Below are positions 28,461 to 38,350 of a stretch of 64,000 nt of DNA, piece after piece. The translations under genes were made by a program, and so were the position numbers. The stretch spans positions 1 through 64,000 of the forward strand of contig NZ_JANIOC010000007.1 in assembly GCF_024733565.1 (NCBI RefSeq), given 5' to 3'. The DNA is from Rossellomorea sp. SC111 (GTDB lineage: Bacteria; Bacillota; Bacilli; Bacillales; Bacillaceae_B). The notes under the pieces were generated by a model. It saw only the letters and a list, made by a program, of their open reading frames with translations, ran no database searches and was not told where the DNA came from. Each line of letters starts with the position of its first letter. The stretch's first letter is position 1.

Positions 28461-29741
28461 ATGGTAAAAGCAAATAACGAACGTGTAACGGCACTGCAGG
28501 AAAATTGGGAAATGGATCAACGATGGAAAGGGATCACCCGTCCTTACTCAGCAGAAGATGTTATTCGACTAAGGGGCTCGATTGATATCGAACACACTCT
28601 TGCCCGCCATGGTTCCGAGAAATTGTGGAATCTTCTTCATGAAGAAGATTATATCAATGCTCTTGGCGCTTTGACAGGCAACCAGGCGGTCCAACAGGTA
28701 AGAGCCGGACTCAAAGCCATTTATCTAAGCGGGTGGCAGGTTGCAGCGGATGCTAACCTTTCAGGACATATGTATCCCGATCAAAGTCTGTACCCGGCAA
28801 ACTCAGTCCCATCTGTCGTAAAAAGGATCAACCAGGCCCTTCAGCGCGCCGATCAGGTCCATTATGTAGAAGGGGATGAATCGATTGATTGGTTCGTGCC
28901 GATTGTTGCTGATGCTGAAGCGGGTTTCGGTGGACAGTTGAATGTATTCGAATTAATGAAAGGGATGATTGAAGCAGGAGCGTCTGCGGTCCACTTTGAA
29001 GACCAGCTTTCTTCGGAGAAAAAATGCGGTCATCTTGGTGGGAAGGTGCTTCTTCCTACTCAAACTTCTGTAAAAAATCTTATTTCCGCCCGTCTTGCTG
29101 CGGACGTAATGGGCGTACCGACTTTGATCGTTGCCCGTACAGACGCCAATGCCGCGGACTTGATCACGAGCGATGTCGATCCGTATGATGCACAGTTTAT
29201 TACCGGCGACCGAACTCCTGAAGGGTTTTTCCGTACAAATGCCGGCCTCGATCAGGCGATTGCGAGAGGTCTTGCGTATGCACCTTATGCAGATCTTGTT
29301 TGGTGTGAAACGTCAGAGCCGAGTCTTGAAGAGGCTCGCCGGTTTGCAGAAGCGATCCATGCTGAACATCCAGGAAAATTACTGGCTTATAACTGTTCCC
29401 CGTCCTTTAATTGGAAAAAGAAATTGGACGATGAAACAATCGCCAAATTCCAGGTGGAGCTCGGTAAGATGGGCTATAAATTCCAGTTCGTCACACTTGC
29501 GGGCTTCCACGCACTGAACCACAGTATGTTCGAGCTTGCGAGGGGCTACAAAAATCGCGGTATGGCTGCCTATTCACAACTTCAAGAAGCAGAATTTGCA
29601 AGCGAAAAGCATGGATATTCCGCTACAAGACATCAGCGTGAAGTCGGAACAGGCTATTTCGACGAAGTCTCCATGGTGATTTCAGGTGGAACATCCTCCA
29701 CAACCGCTCTGAAAGGGTCCACCGAGGCCGCTCAATTCTAA
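28461..29741 (+). CDS. aceA: Isocitrate lyase
   Basis: A 426-residue isocitrate lyase that splits isocitrate to succinate and glyoxylate. The catalytic loop KKCGHLGGK (about 189-197) is intact, with ADAEAGFGG earlier and [11 protein letters not shown] later as in the family. AAGGGAGAG precedes ATG 28461. With aceB it makes a complete glyoxylate bypass, allowing growth on acetate or fatty acids. B. subtilis 168 lacks this pair, so it is an insertion relative to that gene order. Confidence 0.96.
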   Translation: MVKANNERVTALQENWEMDQRWKGITRPYSAEDVIRLRGSIDIEHTLARHGSEKLWNLLHEEDYINALGALTGNQAVQQVRAGLKAIYLSGWQVAADANLSGHMYPDQSLYPANSVPSVVKRINQALQRADQVHYVEGDESIDWFVPIVADAEAGFGGQLNVFELMKGMIEAGASAVHFEDQLSSEKKCGHLGGKVLLPTQTSVKNLISARLAADVMGVPTLIVARTDANAADLITSDVDPYDAQFITGDRTPEGFFRTNAGLDQAIARGLAYAPYADLVWCETSEPSLEEARRFAEAIHAEHPGKLLAYNCSPSFNWKKKLDDETIAKFQVELGKMGYKFQFVTLAGFHALNHSMFELARGYKNRGMAAYSQLQEAEFASEKHGYSATRHQREVGTGYFDEVSMVISGGTSSTTALKGSTEAAQF

Positions 29742-29761
29742 GAAAGTAGTAACCTATTCAT

Positions 29762-29803
29762 AAAGGTCCGTCCCTCACACGTTTTTGAGGGACGGACCTT
29801 TAT
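29762..29803. terminator. Inverted pair of the dispersed repeat after aceA
   Basis: AAAGGTCCGTCCCTC (29762-29776) pairs with GAGGGACGGACCTTT (29787-29801) around CACACGTTTTT-type loop sequence. The 3' side has few T (TATGTG), so termination would be weaker than at 26516. It is the only hairpin between aceA and the arginine operon. Confidence 0.6.
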
Positions 29804-29824
29804 GTGTTTCTAGTACTATGGAAG

Positions 29825-29845
29825 TGAATATGTGAATAAAGTAAC
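29825..29845. promoter_or_regulatory. Possible ArgR (AhrC) box before argC
   Basis: TGAATATGTGAATAAAGTAA resembles the Bacillus ARG box (CATGAATAAAAATTCA-like) and the region up to argC is very AT-rich. Position fits arginine repression of the operon. Weak match, by eye only. Confidence 0.3.
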
Positions 29846-29939
29846 TTTATAGAAAAATTTATAAATATACTATTGATTTTATTAATATACACTCATATAA
29901 TTAGACCTAATTTAAATTTATTGTTTGGAGTGAGAGGTA

Positions 29940-30974
29940 TTGGATGTTGGTATTGTTGGTAGTACTGGGTATGGTGGTGTGGAGTTGTATCGTCTGTTGT
30001 CGAATCATCCGAATGTGAATGAGTGTATTTTATATTCATCTTCTCTGGAAGGGAGTTCATATGCGGAACAGTATCCGCACTTATCGGGTCTTTCCCATGA
30101 AAGTGTGAAGCCGATCATGATCGAAGAGATGCAACAGCTTGATTTTGTATTCCTGGCAGTGCCTTCCGGAGTTTCAAAGGAGCTTGCTCAGAAGCTCATC
30201 GGAAAAAAGGCGAAAGTGATCGATCTTTCAGGCGACCTGCGCTTAAAGGATCCGGGTGAATATGAAGAATGGTATAAAGGGGAATCTGCTCCGCAGGATA
30301 TTCTCGAGAAAGCCGTCTATGGACTGACTGAGATCAATCGATGCACCATCCGGGAAGCGGACCTGATTGCCAACCCCGGCTGCTTCCCGACGGCGACCCT
30401 GCTGGGGCTGGCTCCGCTTTATCAACAGGATCTAATAGACCCCCACTCCTTGATCATCGATGCCAAAACCGGTTTATCCGGGGCAGGAAGGAAAGCGACT
30501 CAATCCAGTCACTTCTCCGAGACCCAGGAAAATCTACGAATCTATAAAGTCCATCAGCACCAGCACACCCCAGAAATTGAACAGCAATTGAAGGAGTGGA
30601 ACAGTGAAGCGGGCCCGATCACACTCACAACTCATCTCATTCCCATGACCAGGGGGATCATGGTGACGATGTACGCCGACTTAAAGGACATCTGCACCAC
30701 TGAGCAGTTACATACCCGCTATCAAAGCTTTTATGAAAAGCATCCATTCGTCAGGATTCGTCCGATCGGGCAGTTCCCGAGCACAAAGGAAGTATTCGGC
30801 ACGAATTACTGCGACCTATCCATCAAAGCAGATCCACGGACGAACCGGGTGACGATTGTGTCCGTGATCGATAATTTGGTAAAGGGAGCGGCGGGTCAGG
30901 CGGTGCAAAATATGAACGTGATGCTGGGGCTGGACGAAGTGACCGGTCTTCATCACTATCCAATCTATCCATAA
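29940..30974 (+). CDS. argC: N-acetyl-gamma-glutamyl-phosphate reductase ArgC
   Basis: A 344-residue NADPH-dependent reductase, third step of arginine synthesis. NADP loop GIVGSTGYGGVELYRLL at 4-20; catalytic Cys in LIANPGCFPTA near 148; conserved GLSGAGRKAT and VHQHQHTPEI. The start is TTG at 29940 behind GGAGTGAGAGG; an ATG alternative is not available at the N-terminus. First gene of argCJBD-carAB-argF. Confidence 0.95.
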   Translation: MDVGIVGSTGYGGVELYRLLSNHPNVNECILYSSSLEGSSYAEQYPHLSGLSHESVKPIMIEEMQQLDFVFLAVPSGVSKELAQKLIGKKAKVIDLSGDLRLKDPGEYEEWYKGESAPQDILEKAVYGLTEINRCTIREADLIANPGCFPTATLLGLAPLYQQDLIDPHSLIIDAKTGLSGAGRKATQSSHFSETQENLRIYKVHQHQHTPEIEQQLKEWNSEAGPITLTTHLIPMTRGIMVTMYADLKDICTTEQLHTRYQSFYEKHPFVRIRPIGQFPSTKEVFGTNYCDLSIKADPRTNRVTIVSVIDNLVKGAAGQAVQNMNVMLGLDEVTGLHHYPIYP

Positions 30975-30988
30975 GAGGGGGAGAATCA

Positions 30989-32218
30989 ATGAAACTGGTA
31001 AAGGAAGAAACAGTGAAACCTATCAAGGGAGGAACGATTCTGTCACCTCTTGGATACAAGGCAGGGGGGCTCCACACCGGCCTTCGATATGCAAAGAAAG
31101 ATTTCGGAATCATTTACAGTGAGAAACCTGCACAATGCGGAGCGGTTTATACCCAAAGTCATTTTCAAGCGGCTCCCCTCAAAGTCACGCAGGAAAGCAT
31201 CTCACAATCTCATAAACTACAAGCAATCGTCGTAAATAGTGCCATTGCTAATGCGTGTACAGGTGAACAGGGGTTGAGGGATGCGTATCAAACGAGGGAA
31301 TGGACCGCAGAACGGTTCCAGATTCCCGAAGAGTACGTCGCTGTTGCATCCACAGGTGTCATCGGGGAATGGCTTCCAATGGATAAGATGAAAAAGGGCT
31401 GCAGTGAAATCCAAGTCGATGCGGGCCCGGAAAGTGCCCAGTCTTTCCAACAGGCCATCCTCACGACGGATACAATCGAGAAATCGTCGTGCTATCAGGT
31501 TATGATCGACGGGAAAACCGTAACCATCGGAGGCTGTGCGAAAGGCTCGGGGATGATTCATCCCAATATGGCGACGATGCTCGGCTTTATTACAACCGAC
31601 GCCACAATTTCATCGGACGTACTGCAGACTGCCCTTAGAAGAGCCATCGATCAATCCTTTAATCAAATTACCGTGGACGGGGAAACATCAACCAACGATA
31701 TGGTCATCAGTCTGGCAAATGGCATGGTGGGACATGAAGCCCTTCACGAGGATCATCCTGACTGGCCTCACTTTCAAAAAGGTTTGACGCTTTTATGTGA
31801 AGATCTCGCGAAACAAATCGCAAGGGATGGAGAAGGCGCAACGAAACTGGTGGAAGTGAATGTGACGGGAGCCCGATCCAAGCAGGAGGCCAATGTATTG
31901 GCAAAAAAAATCGTCGGTTCCAATCTGGTGAAGACGGCCCTTTTCGGTGGAGATCCGAACTGGGGAAGAATCGTCGGGGCAATGGGGCACAGTGGGGTCG
32001 ACATCAGCCCTCATCAATGTGATATACACATCGGGGACACCCTCGTTTTTTCAAATGGGACTCCTCAACCGTTCAACGAACAAGAAGTCAGCGGGTATAT
32101 GAAAGCTGAACATGTGAGCATCTCAGTATCACTGCAGAGTGGAAAAGGATTCGGAAAAGCCTGGGGGTGCGACCTTACGTATGATTACGTCAAAATCAAT
32201 GCAAGTTACCGAACATAA
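30989..32218 (+). CDS. argJ: Glutamate N-acetyltransferase / amino-acid acetyltransferase ArgJ
   Basis: A 409-residue bifunctional enzyme that recycles acetyl from N-acetylornithine to glutamate and in Bacillus can also use acetyl-CoA. The self-cleavage site is the Thr of GMIHPNMATMLGF near 190, which splits the protein into alpha and beta chains. GDPNWGRIVGAMGHSG is a second family marker. AGAGGGGGAG precedes ATG 30989. Its presence makes the acetylated route cyclic. Confidence 0.95.
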   Translation: MKLVKEETVKPIKGGTILSPLGYKAGGLHTGLRYAKKDFGIIYSEKPAQCGAVYTQSHFQAAPLKVTQESISQSHKLQAIVVNSAIANACTGEQGLRDAYQTREWTAERFQIPEEYVAVASTGVIGEWLPMDKMKKGCSEIQVDAGPESAQSFQQAILTTDTIEKSSCYQVMIDGKTVTIGGCAKGSGMIHPNMATMLGFITTDATISSDVLQTALRRAIDQSFNQITVDGETSTNDMVISLANGMVGHEALHEDHPDWPHFQKGLTLLCEDLAKQIARDGEGATKLVEVNVTGARSKQEANVLAKKIVGSNLVKTALFGGDPNWGRIVGAMGHSGVDISPHQCDIHIGDTLVFSNGTPQPFNEQEVSGYMKAEHVSISVSLQSGKGFGKAWGCDLTYDYVKINASYRT

Positions 32219-32990
32219 GCCTGTCATTGTAGTGAAGCTTGGTGGGAGTATTCTTTCTAAGTTATCAGCCCAGTTTTATAAAAGTATGAAAGATCTTCAG
32301 CATCACTACCATGTGGTCCTTGTTCACGGCGGCGGTCCTGAAATTACGGCAACACTCAAGGATCTTGGAATCCAGTCCACGTTTATTGACGGTCAGAGAA
32401 AGACTACGAAAGATGTTTTCGATATTGCTGAACAGATGCTAAAGGGCAAGGTGAACAGCCTATTGGTCCATCAACTCAACCGTGAAGAGGTAAAAGCCAT
32501 CGGGATAAGCGGGTACGATGCTCATTTACTCAAGGCGAGTTTCATAGATAAAGAGACTCTTGGGTTTGTCGGCAAAATTGAAGAGGTCAATCTCACGCTT
32601 CTTCATAATCTACTATCTCTAAATTACTTGCCGGTGATCGCCCCCCTTGCAACGACAGGCGAGGGAGAACGGGTAAACGTGAATGCAGACCTTGCTGCTG
32701 CAGCCGTCGCCAAGGCACTGAAGGCAGAAAAACTGGTGTTTGTCACCGATGTACCTGGAATCTTGAAGGACGGTGAACTTGTTTCACGTGTAACAATCGG
32801 AGTCATTCAGCATTATATAGAAGCCGGCGTAATCTACGGTGGAATGATCCCCAAGGTGCAGGCGGCCATTTCCGTTTTGAACAAACATATTAACGAAGTG
32901 ATGATTGTCGGATGCCGGGACTCCATCATCCAGGATGGTGAAATGATCGGTACGCGAATTACAGAAGGAAAAGAGGTTAAGGCGATATGA
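32199..32990 (+). CDS. argB: Acetylglutamate kinase ArgB
   Basis: A 263-residue amino-acid kinase phosphorylating N-acetylglutamate. VKLGGSIL (12-19), VHGGGPEI with the phosphate loop, VNVNADLAA and VTDVPGIL are all present. I chose ATG 32199 because the first beta strand starts nine residues later, as in homologues. ATG 32181 is an alternative with a GGGGGTG 12 bases upstream. The start lies inside the end of argJ (20-base overlap); the end overlaps argD by ATGA. Confidence 0.93.
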   Translation: MQVTEHKPVIVVKLGGSILSKLSAQFYKSMKDLQHHYHVVLVHGGGPEITATLKDLGIQSTFIDGQRKTTKDVFDIAEQMLKGKVNSLLVHQLNREEVKAIGISGYDAHLLKASFIDKETLGFVGKIEEVNLTLLHNLLSLNYLPVIAPLATTGEGERVNVNADLAAAAVAKALKAEKLVFVTDVPGILKDGELVSRVTIGVIQHYIEAGVIYGGMIPKVQAAISVLNKHINEVMIVGCRDSIIQDGEMIGTRITEGKEVKAI

Positions 32991-34147
32991 GTCATGTATT
33001 CCCAACGTATAAACGGTTAGACATTGAATTGGTTTCGGGGAAAGGTACGGAGGTACAGGATCATAATGGTACATCCTATTTGGATTTCATTTCAGGAATC
33101 GCCGTCTGTAACTTAGGGCATTCCCCTTCTGTTGTAAAAGAAGCAGTGGAGAGACAAATGGATACCCTTTGGCATGTTTCGAACCTGTTCATGATTACCA
33201 AACAGGAAGAGGCAGCCACAATCCTTGCTTCTGCAAGCGGCCTTGATGCCGTCTTCTTTTGCAATAGCGGAGCGGAAGCGAATGAAGCGGCGATAAAGCT
33301 TGCGAAGAAACACACAGGGAAAACGAAGATCCTGACCTTTGATCAATCCTTTCACGGCCGTACGTTCGCAACGATGAGTGCGACAGGGCAGGAAAAGATC
33401 CATAGCGGATTTGGTCCGCTGCTGCCGACCTTTGAATACCTTCCATATAACGATGAGGAGACCCTTTCAGAAGTGGAGGGTGAGGATGTAGCGGCCATCA
33501 TGCTTGAAGTGATCCAGGGGGAAGGGGGAGTCAACCCGGGAACACTTTCCTTTTTGCAGGCGGTTGAAGCCAAATGCCGCGAACTGGATGCGTTACTCAT
33601 CATCGATGAAGTCCAGACAGGGGCGGGACGGACGGGTCTGCCGTTTGCTTACCAGCACTATTCCCTGGATCCGGATATCGTCACCGCTGCAAAAGGACTC
33701 GGGAGCGGATTTCCGGTGGGGGCCATGATGGGGAAGAAAGAACTCATCCCATCCTTTTCACCTGGCACACACGGATCGACGTTCGGGGGGAATCCGTTAG
33801 CGATGGCCGCAGCGAAGGCAACCATGGAAACCATTTTCGAAGAGGGATTCCTGAAAGATGTTCAACATAAATCGGAGGATTTCACCAAACAACTGACCCT
33901 TCAGCTCCAGGAATATCACATGGTCCAAGAAATAAAAGGGATCGGTTTTATGATCGGTATCTCCTTCAATAAGGAAGTGAGTGATATCATTGCCGAGCTC
34001 CGTCATAATGGATTATTGACCCTTCCGGCAGGAGCAAACGTAATCCGGTTATTACCACCATTGACCGTCACCCAAGCAGAACTCGATCAGGCTCTTCAAA
34101 TTTTAATCCGTACAATCAAGGAACATCAATCAATTGAAGTCTATTAA
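32987..34147 (+). CDS. argD: Acetylornithine aminotransferase ArgD
   Basis: A 386-residue class III PLP aminotransferase. NSGAEANEAAIKLAKK (about 98-113), FHGRT, the aspartate motif LIIDEVQTGAGRTG and the PLP lysine in TAAKGLGSGFPVGAM near 243 are seen. Transfers an amino group from glutamate to N-acetylglutamate semialdehyde. Coupled to argB through ATGA. A 68-base AT-rich gap leads to carA. Confidence 0.95.
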   Translation: MSHVFPTYKRLDIELVSGKGTEVQDHNGTSYLDFISGIAVCNLGHSPSVVKEAVERQMDTLWHVSNLFMITKQEEAATILASASGLDAVFFCNSGAEANEAAIKLAKKHTGKTKILTFDQSFHGRTFATMSATGQEKIHSGFGPLLPTFEYLPYNDEETLSEVEGEDVAAIMLEVIQGEGGVNPGTLSFLQAVEAKCRELDALLIIDEVQTGAGRTGLPFAYQHYSLDPDIVTAAKGLGSGFPVGAMMGKKELIPSFSPGTHGSTFGGNPLAMAAAKATMETIFEEGFLKDVQHKSEDFTKQLTLQLQEYHMVQEIKGIGFMIGISFNKEVSDIIAELRHNGLLTLPAGANVIRLLPPLTVTQAELDQALQILIRTIKEHQSIEVY

Positions 34148-34215
34148 ATTTTTTTAACGTTAAATGTATAAAAATACTTAAATATAATTATTTATTCAAA
34201 GTAGGAGGTCATCTC

Positions 34216-35280
34216 ATGACAGGTTACTTATGTTTGGAAAACGGCAGCATCTTTAAAGGGGAAGTCATGATGGATGAGGAGGATCCCGTTCAGGGTGAGA
34301 TCGTATTTTTCACCGGCATGACAGGGTATCAGGAAGTGCTGACGGATCCTTCTTATAAAGATCAAATCGTCGTTTTCACCTACCCCCTCATCGGTCAATA
34401 CGGTGTAAACGAAGACGATTTTGAAAGCGGGCAGCCCCAGGTGAAAGGGGTCATTATGCTCGGGTCAGCTGATTTGTTTTCCCATTATCAAGCCGCTTCG
34501 TCCCTTAAGGACTATCTTCAGAAATGGAAGATTCCTTTCATGACCGGGGTGGACACGAGACAGGTTGTGAAGGAGATCCGTCATGAAGGTAGTCAAAATG
34601 CATGCATTTCGTATACAGACGTGTTGCCTGAGAAAGAAGCACTCACCGGTCAAATCGAAAAAGTCGCTGCTTCAGGGATTTGTCAGTTGGGAAACGGCAG
34701 CAAGCATATAGCGGTCATTGATTTCGGTGTGAAGAAATCGATTGTATCCTGTCTGTTGGAAATGGACTGCCTCGTGACCGTCATTCCGTATCACCAACTG
34801 GCCCAGCTGGATCAGATGAATATCGATGGACTGGTATTATCGAACGGCCCTGGGGACCCGAAGGAAATGATGTCCTTCTTGCCACAGCTGAAAGAGAAAA
34901 TCCTGCAAATGCCGACACTTGGCATCTGCCTGGGTCACCAATTGATCGCCCTGGCACTGGGAGGGGAAACGAATCGATTATTATTCGGACACAGAGGGGC
35001 GAATCACCCGGTCATGGACAACGAGACGGGTGAGGTGTTCATCACATCGCAAAACCATAACTATGTCGTGAATCAAGCCAGTTTAATCGGCACAGGGCTA
35101 GAACCACGATTTATGAACGTCAATGATGGTTCCGTTGAAGGCCTTCAGCATAATAGTAAGCCGATCCTTTCCGTTCAATTTCATCCCGAAGCACGTCCTG
35201 GACCTGAAGACGCTTCGTGGATATTCCAGCAATTCTATCAATCGATTAAACAACCGGGGAGAGAGAAAATGTATGCCTAA
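34216..35280 (+). CDS. carA: Carbamoyl-phosphate synthase small subunit (arginine-linked)
   Basis: A 354-residue glutaminase subunit. The N-terminal CPSase_sm domain (about 1-130) includes FTGMTGYQEVLTDPSY; the C-terminal class I amidotransferase has Cys of LGICLGHQ near 239, and His-Glu in QFHPEARPGPED. Supplies ammonia to CarB. In this operon it feeds ArgF, so it is the arginine-regulated enzyme; a pyrimidine-linked copy may exist outside the window. AGTAGGAGG precedes the start. Overlaps carB by eight bases. Confidence 0.95.
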   Translation: MTGYLCLENGSIFKGEVMMDEEDPVQGEIVFFTGMTGYQEVLTDPSYKDQIVVFTYPLIGQYGVNEDDFESGQPQVKGVIMLGSADLFSHYQAASSLKDYLQKWKIPFMTGVDTRQVVKEIRHEGSQNACISYTDVLPEKEALTGQIEKVAASGICQLGNGSKHIAVIDFGVKKSIVSCLLEMDCLVTVIPYHQLAQLDQMNIDGLVLSNGPGDPKEMMSFLPQLKEKILQMPTLGICLGHQLIALALGGETNRLLFGHRGANHPVMDNETGEVFITSQNHNYVVNQASLIGTGLEPRFMNVNDGSVEGLQHNSKPILSVQFHPEARPGPEDASWIFQQFYQSIKQPGREKMYA

Positions 35281-38200
35281 AGATTCCACTATTCAAAAAA
35301 TCCTGATCATTGGATCGGGACCGATCATCATCGGGCAGGCGGCTGAATTTGATTATTCCGGCACGCAAGGGTGTCTTGCCCTGAAAGAAGAGGGTTATGA
35401 AGTGGTCCTTGTGAATCACAATCCTGCCACGATCATGACGGATACCGCTTATGCCGACAGAGTGTATTGTGAACCGCTGACTGCGAAGACCCTGACCGCC
35501 ATCATCGAAAAAGAATGTCCCCATGGGCTGGTCGCCAGTCTAGGCGGACAGACCGCCTTGAATCTCGCCGTCGGACTGGATGAGAAAGGGGTGCTTGAGA
35601 AGTATGGTGTGAAACTGCTCGGTACGTCCGTCGATTCGATCCAAAAGGGTGAGGATAGGGAAAAGTTCCGTTCTTTAATGGAGACATTGGGTCACCCGAC
35701 GGCCGAAAGCAGCATCGTCCATGACCTGGAAGCAGCATTGCTTTTTTCTGAAAAGATTGCCCTTCCGATCATTGTCCGCCCTGCTTATACATTAGGAGGG
35801 AGAGGCGGCGGGATTGCTTCTACTAAAGAAGAATATAAGAAACTCGTTCTATCAGGCTTGAAAGCAAGTCCGATTCATCAAGTCCTTGTGGAAAAAAGCA
35901 TTGCCGGTTTCAAAGAAATCGAGTATGAAGTGATGAGAGATTCGAAAGGAAATTGTATATCGGTCTGCAATATGGAGAATTTCGATCCGGTAGGGGTCCA
36001 TACAGGGGACTCCATCGTCGTTGCCCCGTCCCAGACGTTGACTGATCGGGAGTTTCATATGCTCCGTACGGCCGCCTTTGATATCGTCAGCGCATTAGAA
36101 GTGGTGGGAGGATGCAATATACAATTTGCTTTAGACCCTAACAGCAACCAGTACTATGTCATTGAAGTGAACCCGCGTGTGAGCAGGTCATCTGCCCTGG
36201 CATCCAAGGCAACGGGTTATCCCATCGCCAAAGTCGCGGTGAAGATTGCGGTCGGCTACACATTGGATGAAATCATCAATCCGTTAACAAGGACCACCTA
36301 TGCAAGCTTTGAGCCTGCCCTTGATTACGTGGTGGTGAAATTCCCGAGATGGCCGTTTGATAAATTCCCTGAAGCGAACCGGGTCCTTGGCACGAAAATG
36401 AAAGCAACGGGAGAAGTGATGGCGATCGAGCGCTCATTAGAGGCTGCATTTCAAAAGGCGCTTCAATCCCTGGACCTTTCCATTGAGAGTATATACGGTG
36501 GAATGTCTGAGCTATCGCTGGGAGACTTGGAGAAAAAGATTAGTACGCCGACTGATTCCAGGTTTTTTGAACTCATGGAATTATTGAGACGGGGCGATTC
36601 GATCGATTCTCTTCATGACAAGACAGGGGTCGATAAGCTGTTCCTGTCGGTTATGAATAACCTGTTTTTCATGGAAAAAAAGCTCCAGAACAATGCGCTC
36701 AGTGCAAAGCTATTGAAAGAAGCGAAGGAGTTCAGGTTTGAGGACAAAGCCATTGCCGGACTAACGGGAATGGTTGAAGCGTCGATCACCGATTTAAGAA
36801 TGAAAGAAGGAATCGTCCCGGTATTCAAAATGGTCGATACGTGCGCCGGGGAATTTGAAGCCATCACGAACTACGCCTATTCAACTTATCATGGTGTAAA
36901 TGAAATTCTGCCTTTACCCGGGGAGAAGAAAGTCCTGATCATCGGGGCGGGACCGATCCGGATCGGTCAGGGTGTCGAATTCGACTACAGCGCGGTCAAG
37001 GCGATCCAGCGCTTGAAAGACCACGGGTACACCACGATCATGGTGAATAATAATCCTGAGACCGTGAGTACTGATTATGAAACAGCGGACAGATTATACT
37101 TTGAACCGATCACAAAAGAAGCGGTCCTCTCCATTATCAAGCATGAGAAGGTTGATGAGGTACTGATTCAATTCGGAGGGCAAACGGCATTGAACCTTGC
37201 CGGTATGTTAGAAGAAGAGGGGATCACACTGCTCGGGACGTCCTCCGATATCATTGATACGGTTGAAGATCGGGACCGTTTTTATCAACTGCTTGATGGG
37301 TGTGGGATCCCCCGTGTGAAAGGGGACATCTGCCACAGTAAAGAAGAAGCGATGCATGTTGCCGGAAATCTGGCCTTCCCACTTCTATGCCGCCCTTCCT
37401 ATGTCATCGGTGGCAAAGGGATGGTGAAAGTGAAGAGCCTGGAGGAAATGCAACGCTTCATCCAAACCGCAGATGAAGAATATTTCCCTATTTTAATAGA
37501 TGAATTTAAAGAAGGACGGGAAGCTGAGGTCGATCTTGTGGGAGACGGGGAAGACGCCTATGTTCCCGGTGTGATGGAGCATATTGAAAGGGCGGGTGTC
37601 CACTCAGGGGACAGCATGTCCATCTTCCCGTCAGAATCCCTGTCGGAGGAAATCAAGGAGACGATTGAAGGATATGCCCGTGAAATCGTATCCTCACTTC
37701 AGTATAAAGGAATCATGAATATTCAATTCCTGGTGCAGGGTCGAAAAGTGTATGTATTAGAAGTCAACCCCCGGGCCAGCCGCACCGTACCGATAGTCAG
37801 TAAGGTCCTTGGTTTTCCGTTGATCGATATGGCCACAGACCTGATATGCGGGGAGAGTTTGACCATTGATGCTTTTGAGCCACCCGCCGAGGTGAAGGGA
37901 GTCGGGGTGAAGTATCCCGTATTTTCATCCCACGCCCTGCCGGAGATCGATCAGATCCTCGGTGCGAATATGAAGTCGACGGGAGAAGGGCTTTGTCTGG
38001 GTGGGACCGTTGAAGAAGCTCTATACAAAGTATTTGAAGAGCTGCATGCGGGAGTTGAAGCAGGAGGAACCGTCTACGTCGATTGTGAGCAGACAGCGGT
38101 TAAGCAATTTCAAACTGCTGAAGAAGCATCCTTCAGTGAATGGGTCGAAACCGAGCATGCATGTGTCTACTTCAATGATGAGGAAACGGACAGGATGAAG

Positions 38201-38350
38201 AAAAGAAGAATCGCTGCATTGGAAGCGGGTGTCACCGTGATAACCGAAGCGGAAACCCTGCACGCCTTCATGCGAAGTAAGAACGCAGAACATGTCCGAC
38301 CGAAGCCTTTAGTCCATTCAAAATCCATTCAGGGAGTGAGCCGAGTATGA
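35273..38350 (+). CDS. carB: Carbamoyl-phosphate synthase large subunit
   Basis: A 1025-residue protein with two homologous ATP-grasp halves: the first begins LIIGSGPIIIGQAAEFDYSGTQ, the second LIIGAGPIRIGQGVEFDYSAVK near 553. NPRVSRSSALASKATGYPIA and NPRASRTVPIVSKVLG mark the two metal/ATP sites. The C-terminal part (~920 on) is the allosteric MGS-like region but is short and divergent, as usual for arginine-type CarB. The true start is ATG 35273, with GGGGAGAGAG upstream; a longer in-frame extension back to 35123 overlaps carA and is not credible. Confidence 0.95.
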   Translation: MPKDSTIQKILIIGSGPIIIGQAAEFDYSGTQGCLALKEEGYEVVLVNHNPATIMTDTAYADRVYCEPLTAKTLTAIIEKECPHGLVASLGGQTALNLAVGLDEKGVLEKYGVKLLGTSVDSIQKGEDREKFRSLMETLGHPTAESSIVHDLEAALLFSEKIALPIIVRPAYTLGGRGGGIASTKEEYKKLVLSGLKASPIHQVLVEKSIAGFKEIEYEVMRDSKGNCISVCNMENFDPVGVHTGDSIVVAPSQTLTDREFHMLRTAAFDIVSALEVVGGCNIQFALDPNSNQYYVIEVNPRVSRSSALASKATGYPIAKVAVKIAVGYTLDEIINPLTRTTYASFEPALDYVVVKFPRWPFDKFPEANRVLGTKMKATGEVMAIERSLEAAFQKALQSLDLSIESIYGGMSELSLGDLEKKISTPTDSRFFELMELLRRGDSIDSLHDKTGVDKLFLSVMNNLFFMEKKLQNNALSAKLLKEAKEFRFEDKAIAGLTGMVEASITDLRMKEGIVPVFKMVDTCAGEFEAITNYAYSTYHGVNEILPLPGEKKVLIIGAGPIRIGQGVEFDYSAVKAIQRLKDHGYTTIMVNNNPETVSTDYETADRLYFEPITKEAVLSIIKHEKVDEVLIQFGGQTALNLAGMLEEEGITLLGTSSDIIDTVEDRDRFYQLLDGCGIPRVKGDICHSKEEAMHVAGNLAFPLLCRPSYVIGGKGMVKVKSLEEMQRFIQTADEEYFPILIDEFKEGREAEVDLVGDGEDAYVPGVMEHIERAGVHSGDSMSIFPSESLSEEIKETIEGYAREIVSSLQYKGIMNIQFLVQGRKVYVLEVNPRASRTVPIVSKVLGFPLIDMATDLICGESLTIDAFEPPAEVKGVGVKYPVFSSHALPEIDQILGANMKSTGEGLCLGGTVEEALYKVFEELHAGVEAGGTVYVDCEQTAVKQFQTAEEASFSEWVETEHACVYFNDEETDRMKKRRIAALEAGVTVITEAETLHAFMRSKNAEHVRPKPLVHSKSIQGVSRV

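Noticed and set aside
35123..35272. 50-residue N-terminal extension of CarB
   Set aside because: It lies in another frame of carA and is not homologous to CarB; ATG 35273 with GGGGAGAGAG fits the family start.
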